Source: Pristionchus mayeri (taxonomy: Eukaryota > Nematoda > Chromadorea > Rhabditida > Neodiplogasteridae). From it: a stretch of 64,000 nt of DNA. Shown in pieces: positions 58,893 to 64,000 of this stretch. Where the stretch lies: NCBI GenBank assembly GCA_036245805.1, contig BTRK01000004.1, positions 42,744,907 through 42,808,906 on the forward strand, given 5' to 3'. The first letter of the stretch is position 1. Each line of letters opens with the position of its first letter. The notes below the pieces were generated by a model. It did not search any database, was not told the origin of the DNA, and saw nothing but the letters and a program-made list of their open reading frames with translations. A program made the position numbers and the translations under genes.

Positions 58893-59114
58893 TCAAGGGA
58901 GACAGTCGAGAGAAGCGACGCACTGCTTTGCAATGAGACGGGATTGCAAAATGTCCGCCTGAACCCCTTCCGCACAATCTGATCTGGCCGATTGGTCAAT
59001 TTCGATCTTAGTCAGCCGTGGCATGAACAAACGTTCCGAAAACCCTGCATTTCGCAGCGCTTCTATTGTCTCCTTCCATTGTTCTCCGCCCCCATTGTCC
59101 GCGCATGAAAGGGA
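58893..59114 (-). CDS. Open, protein-like frame of unknown identity
   Basis: A stop-to-stop minus frame reads EQWKETIEALRNAGFSERLF, MPRLTKIEIDQSARSDCAEG and ADILQSRLIAKQ. Composition is strongly protein-like and GC-rich. There is an internal ATG (43 codons to the TGA) but no clear acceptor. It lies between the LINE and the polycystin start and may be an upstream exon of the latter or a remnant. No family is recognised. Confidence 0.35.
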   Translation of the reverse strand, partial: SLSCADNGGGEQWKETIEALRNAGFSERLFMPRLTKIEIDQSARSDCAEGVQADILQSRLIAKQCVASLDCLP

Positions 59115-59170
59115 TTATTTCTGCCACGCAAATGAACTTTTTTCCCCGGTTTGACACGCTGTGGTGCTCA

Positions 59171-61911
59171 CTAATTCACTCCGAAAACAAAAAAAATCAC
59201 TAAATAAACAAATTCCTCTCTGCGATAGAGTTCTCTCCATCTGACTCTCGGGCGTCCAACAGGTCTTGTTCTATCCCACGGTGTCCACTCAAGAACTCTT
59301 TTGGACCACCTGTCGTCGGTGAACATTGATAGTCTCTCTGCCCATCTCCTCTTTCTTATCATGACTCTAACTCGGATATCAGTTAGAGGGATGCGATTGG
59401 CAAGGGAAACATTCGAAATTCGGTCCATTCTTGTAACTCCGATCATTTTCCGCATCATGCTTCTTTGAGCAACAATAAGCCGTTTCCTGTCCTTCGATGT
59501 GGTACTCCACGTTTCGCTTCCATAGGTTAGCGACGGCTCGACGCACATTCGGAACAGCCTTACTTTCAAACCAATGGCGCATCTTCGATTCGTGAAAAAC
59601 GTGTAGAACTTGTTATAAGATCTCCATGCTCCTCCGATTCTTCTATTGATTTCAAGAGAAAGATTTTGATCAAACGAGAGGCGCGTGCCCAGATATATGA
59701 AAAAATCGGCGTACACTAGTTGATCGTTGCCGATTGACATTGGTACCCGAGTTGCATTGGACATCATTACTGTTTTGCCTATGTTGATCTCAAGGCCGAC
59801 CTCTTTGCTTCTCCCTGCTAGTTCTTGCAACATAGTATTACTTTCGGTTGCATCATGAGATATGAGAACTATGTCATCGGCATAGCGAAGGTGGTTCAGT
59901 CGTTGGCCGTTCACATTCACTCCATAGGCCGACCAGTTCATGTTTCGAAAGACTCCTTCCAGTACGGTATTGAATAGATGAGGACTAATCGGATCCCCTT
60001 GTCGCACACCTCTCTGAATATCAACAGGCACTCGACTACCGCCGATTCGCACAGAGACTTTTGACTTGGAGTAGATTGCCCTGAGTGTATTGATTAACTT
60101 GCTGTGCATGCCTTGATCAAATAGTGCCTCCCAGACATGATGGAATTCTACAGAATCGAATGCTTTGCGATAATCAATGAATATTAAGTAGAGTGGAAAT
60201 CGATACTCATTTGATTTTGCAATCAGCTCCGATAGAGTGAATATGTGGTCGGAAGTTGAAAAATCGCGGCGAAAGACGGCTTGCTCATTTGGTTGGTTCG
60301 CTTTGAGTTGTTTTTCAATCCGAATATCGATGACTGATGTAAATAGTTTGTATATGAGGTTCATCAAAGCTATGGGACGATAGTTCCCGATGTCGAGGGG
60401 CGATCCTTTTTTTGTATATTAATGAAATAGTTGAATCTGGCAGCTCATTGGGGATGTCTTCCTTCTCAATCCACTCGTTGAACAATGTGAGTAAATGCTT
60501 CGCTAGAGGCTCGGCACTCGCTTTAATCATTTCAGCAGTTATTCTATCTAGGCCTGGAGCCTTCCCGTTCTTTAATCGAGCAATAGCCAAGAAAATTTCA
60601 CTTGAGATGATCAGAGGGAATGTCTCATGGCTGCTGTATTGTGATCGACCGATTGTGATAGTTGATGAAAATAGACGGTTGTAGTATGATTAAACTGTTT
60701 GCGATACTTGGCTTCGAATTGCTGCTACACTTCCATCATCCTTTGTCAATCTAGTCGGCGTTGTTCTTCCGACTTCCGATTTTCGAAGAGCCAATTTTGT
60801 GCTTCTTCCATACCGTACTGCCTCCTCCACAAACTGCACGTGTCTCCGATGCAAATCTTCATTGAGCGAAAACCTCAGAGCCTTGCTAGTTACAGCCAGA
60901 TTAATTCTATTCAGTGGCGTTGGGGGTTGCTTTCTTAACATGTTCCTGCTTCTCATCAATTGTTCTGTCTTTGGGCTCAATCTCGTTGGTTTGGGTTCAG
61001 GAATCATACATGTTGAGGCTATATTATTCATTGAACTCACGATGTCCTGGTATGTGGATAGATTGGTTTGCTGGTTTGACATAGTTGCTGCGAACGCAGG
61101 AATTGATAGCTTTTGCTTGATTCTTGTCGGACGAAATTTCACTCTTTCCTTGTGGTTCATTCGAATTCTCGCCATAATCAGGCGGTGGTCGGATGAGAAT
61201 GAGTGAGAACCAACGATGGAAACATCAAGGAGGAGAAGGTTCCTGGCATAATATGAAATCAATGAGATTCTTTGTTTTCATATCCGGAGAATGCCATGTC
61301 CACTTCCGACTCTATCTCTTATCAAACCGTGTATTCATTATTCGCAGCTTGTTTGCGCAGCAAAAGTCACCAAGAACTTGTCCTCTTTCGTTTCTTTCAC
61401 CGAGACCGTGCCTCCCAATCCAGTCTTCATGCTTGGCTTGCCGCGATCCAACCTTGCAATTGAAATCACCGCAGACAACCACTCGACGTCTCCCAACACC
61501 CGGTAGGTGAGCACTACTGGAGGGAGCGTCTAACAGTGTCTGCAGTTCGTTCAAAACACTCTCATAGTCTGTATCGGGAGAGGCGCTTGTTGGAAGGTAA
61601 ATTGAAACGATCCTCAATCCCATTTTGTCAACGTCGAGGTATGAGAGGCGGTCGGTCAGATAATGAAAATCAGCAGCTGCCCATTTGGAATGGATGAGAA
61701 AGCCAGTTCCATACAACGATCGTGTTCCGTAGGCGTAGAATACATGGTTGGATTGCAAAAGAGTCGTTGAGGTAAAGCCAGTTCGGCGAGTTTCTTGCAA
61801 AGCAATAACATCGAACGACAATTTACTCACTGACTCCTCGAATTCGACTAGACGATCATTCTTGCATAGGCTTCGACAGTTAAAACTTGCGATCTTCAGA
61901 TTGCTTGGCAT
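59171..61911 (-). mobile_element. RTE-like LINE with endonuclease and reverse transcriptase
   Basis: Minus-strand order: endonuclease from an ATG at 61,911 (ASFNCRSL, VIALQETRRTG, GTGFLIHSKW, VCGDFN, then SSDHRLI at about 61,200 in another frame), a linker at 61,262-60,690, then RT from about 60,590 (NGKAPGLDRITAEMIK), KAFDSVEFHHVW, RGVRQGDPISPHLFN and HLRYADDIVLI, and the post-RT domain (YGSETWSTT, VGRPRVRW) to a stop at 59,171. It copies its RNA into nicked target DNA. Frame changes occur near 61,300, near 60,640 and in a run of seven A at about 60,408, so this copy is broken in at least two or three places. No terminal repeats. The 5' end abuts minisatellite DNA at 61,912. Confidence 0.93.
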
Positions 61912-62019
61912 TGGGTGGACGAGGACCTCACCAGGTTGTCCAGGCTGACTGGGAGGGAGACTCCAGAGGAAGGTGGAGAGAGGGGGCCGAGAGGCGACCG
62001 CCCCTCACCGACGATCGAA

Positions 62020-62095
62020 TGGAGAATGGAGAATGGAGAATGGAGAATGGAGAATGGAGAGAATGGAGAATGGAGAATGGAGAATGGAGAATGGA
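62020..62095. repeat. 7-bp repeat (ATGGAGA)n
   Basis: GAATGGAGAATGGA runs for about 75 bp with one slip (GGAGAGAATGG). The overlapping open frames are by-products. Confidence 0.95.
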
Positions 62096-62103
62096 ACTCC
62101 CGT

Positions 62104-62356
62104 ATACCAATCGATAATTAGCCATGGGTCACCTATTATTCCGTGGGTCAGATTTATTATTTTGACCTTTGATCTTTGAATTACAGTACGCCAATCAATA
62201 ATTAGCATTGGGTCAACTACCGCATACCAATCGATAATTATCCATGGGTCACCTATTATTCCGTGGGTCAGATTTATTATTTTGACCTTTGATCTTTGAA
62301 TTACAGTACGCCAATCAATAATTAGCAACGGGTAAACTACAGTACACCATTCGATA
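62104..62356. repeat. 121-bp tandem repeat, about two copies
   Basis: TACCAATCGATAATTAGCCA starts at 62,104 and 62,225; both copies continue with GGGTCACCTATTATTCCGTG and GACCTTTGATCTTTGAATTA. A third, partial start lies near 62,340. Confidence 0.9.
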
Positions 62357-62371
62357 ATTAGCCATGGGCCA

Positions 62372-62830
62372 AAGCTTCTAGAATGTTCGAGAAAGTTAGA
62401 AAATGTTCCAAATCTTCTAGAATGTTCCAGAAAGTTTGAAAATATCCCAAAGCTTCTAGAATTTTCCAGAAAGTTAAAAAATATTCCAAACCTTTTAGAA
62501 TGTTCGAGAAAGTTCGAAAATGCCCCAACGCTTCTAGGATGTTGCAGAAAGTTTGAAAATGTTCCAAAGCTTCTAGAATGTTCCAGAAAGTTCCTAAGCT
62601 TCTAGAATGTTCCAGAAAGTTCGAAAATGTTCCAAAGCTTCTAGAATGTTCCAGAAAGTTCCTAAGCTTCTAGAATGTTCCAGAAAGTTCGAAAATATCC
62701 CAAAGCTTCTAGAATGTTCCAGAAAGTTCGAAAATGTTCCAAAGCTTCTAGAATGTTCCAGAAAGTTCCTAAGCTTTTAGAAGATTCCAGAAACGTCGAA
62801 AAATTTCTAAAGGGTCTAGCATGTTGAAGA
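62372..62830. promoter_or_regulatory. Minisatellite of tandem heat-shock elements
   Basis: The 39-40-bp unit is AAGCTTCTAGAATGTTCCAG followed by AAAGTTCGAAAATGTTCCA, with some units shortened to about 27-29 bp. It is made almost wholly of TTC and GAA blocks set 2 bp apart (TTCTAGAATGTTCCAGAA...), the nTTCnnGAAn pattern bound by heat-shock factor trimers. TTCTAGAA occurs intact nine times in 460 bp. HSF binding is expected from the known consensus; any regulatory effect is inference. The nearest genes are the LINE to the left and whatever lies beyond the purine tract. Confidence 0.8.
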
Positions 62831-64000
62831 ACATTCGAAAATGAGAGGGAGAGTAGGAGAGGGGGAAGGAGACACTGAGAGTAGGTGAGACGGATAGAGG
62901 GAGTGAGATGGTGAGAGAGTGGGAGGGAGGGAGGGTGAGAGGAAGAGAGAGAAAGGGGGGGAGTTGGAGAGAGGGATAGAAGAGATATGGTGGGAGAGAG
63001 TGAGCGAGAGAGGGAGAAGAGGAGAGAGAGGGAGAGGGTGAGAGGGAAAGAGGGAGAGGGGGGGAGAGGGTGAGGGAGAGAGATAGGGAGAGAGGGGGTG
63101 AGAGAGAGGATGAGAGAGAGGAAGGGAGAGAGGGAGAGAGAGAAGAAGGAGATATATAGATAGAGTTGAGCGCGGGGGAGAGAATAGGAGAGACGAAGAG
63201 ACAATGAAAGATGGAGAGTAGGAGAGAGGGATAGATGGAGAGATATGGTGAGAGAGAGTGAGCGAGAGAGGGAGAAGAGGGGAGAGGGAGAGGGTGAGGG
63301 GGGAGAGAGGGTGAGAGGTTGAGAGAGAGTGAAGGAGAGAGGGAGAGATAGATGGAGAAAATAGAGGGAAAGAGATAGTGAGAATCGCGGGGGAGAGGGT
63401 AAGAGAGAGAGGGAGAGAGGTTGAAAGAGAGTGAAGGAGAGAGGGAGAGGGAAGGAGAGAGGGGGAGAGGAAGAGAGAGGGGGAGCGAGAGAGGGAGAGA
63501 TAGAGAGATGGGGAGAGGTAAGGAGAAATAGATGGAGAAAAACAGAGGGAAATAGATAGTGAGGATCGAGGGGGGGAGAGGTTGAGAGAGAGGGAGGGAG
63601 AGAGGGAGATAGCATAGTGAGGAGCGAGGGGTAGAGAGGGTGAGTGAGGGGGAGAGAGGGGGGAGAGGGAGAGGGGGAGAGAGGGTGAGAGGGAGACAGA
63701 GGGAGAGAGAGAGATGTAGGGAGAGTAGGAGAGAGGGATAGATGGAGAGAGATGGTGAGATAGAGGGAGAGAGGGAGAGAGAGGGTGAGAAAGAGAGATG
63801 AAGAAAAATAGAAGGAAGGATATAGTGAGGAGCGAGGGGGAGAGAGGGTAAGAGAGAGAGAGGTTGAGAGAGAGGGAGGAAGAGAGATGGAGGAAAATAG
63901 AGGGAAAGCTATAGTGAGGAGCGAGGGGGAGAGAGGGTGAGTGAGGGAGAGAGGGGGAGAGGGAGGGGGGGAGGAGAGGGTGAGAGGGAGATAGAGGGAG
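62831..64000. repeat. Purine-only (GA-rich) tract to the window end
   Basis: The plus strand is almost only G and A (GAGAGAGGGAGAG variants) with rare T and C for about 1.17 kb. Loose longer periods exist: GAGAGATGGTGAGA, GGAGAAAAATAGAGGGAAA and GATAGTGAGGAGCGAGGGGG recur. The 317-codon Ser/Leu/Pro ORF on minus (62,662-63,615) is a by-product. Such tracts can form triplex DNA and are hard to assemble. Confidence 0.9.

Noticed and set aside
62358..62567. 69-residue repeat protein (FWNILEAL repeats)
   Set aside because: The frame is a by-product of the 39-bp heat-shock-element unit.
62662..63615. 317-residue Ser/Pro/Leu-rich protein
   Set aside because: It is a translation of the GA-rich tract on its pyrimidine strand; low complexity only.

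Overview
The window looks like repeat-rich nuclear DNA of a nematode. Supporting signs are a multi-exon 7TM chemoreceptor, a polycystin-2 gene with very short introns, worm-type TTTCAG acceptors and GTAAGT donors, and many TACTGTAG/TACCGTA motifs in introns and repeats. That last habit suggests a diplogastrid such as Pristionchus, but this is inference and was not tested. All gene calls come from hand-splicing: exons were accepted when acceptor, donor, codon phase and protein family agreed.

Region by region. 0-0.4 kb: two weak minus-strand exon candidates at the window edge. 0.5-6.9 kb: a 1,984-bp tandem repeat (2.3 copies) running into an inverted, foldback-like element. 7.3-10.8 kb: a small secreted-peptide ORF, an 18-bp minisatellite with an 858-bp higher-order period, and a signal-peptide exon. 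11.2-13.2 kb: a chemoreceptor gene (minus) lacking its last two helices. 13.7-17.8 kb: a 4.1-kb nested foldback element. 21.7-24.1 kb: two exons of an SF1/BBP-like KH domain, a Harbinger-like element carrying a tRNA-like core, and three phase-consistent exons of an unknown gene. 26.1-27.5 kb: remains of a DGAT2-like acyltransferase followed directly by a damaged adenylate kinase. 28.0-34.2 kb: two inverted copies of a multi-exon transposase-like gene, each missing the end the other keeps. 36.9-51.0 kb: a chain of large nested palindromes carrying foldback elements, a hAT-type MITE with an 8-bp target duplication, a LINE fragment and pieces of eIF2-alpha-kinase-like genes. 52-55 kb: a Tigger/pogo-like transposase exon, Tc1/mariner remnants and a kinase fragment interrupted by an 889-bp mariner. 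56.3-58.8 kb: a polycystin-2 gene (minus), well resolved but cut off before its pore. 59.2-61.9 kb: a LINE with endonuclease and reverse transcriptase, frameshifted. 62.0-64.0 kb: minisatellites, including one made of tandem heat-shock elements, and a purine-only tract to the window end.

The genes do not form a pathway. The coherent theme is genome turnover: palindromic duplication, foldback elements and transposons have copied, split and truncated host genes (chemoreceptor, polycystin, acyltransferase, adenylate kinase, splicing factor, kinases). The observations most worth following are the heat-shock-element minisatellite, the chained palindromes centred on foldback elements, and the split transposase-like gene.
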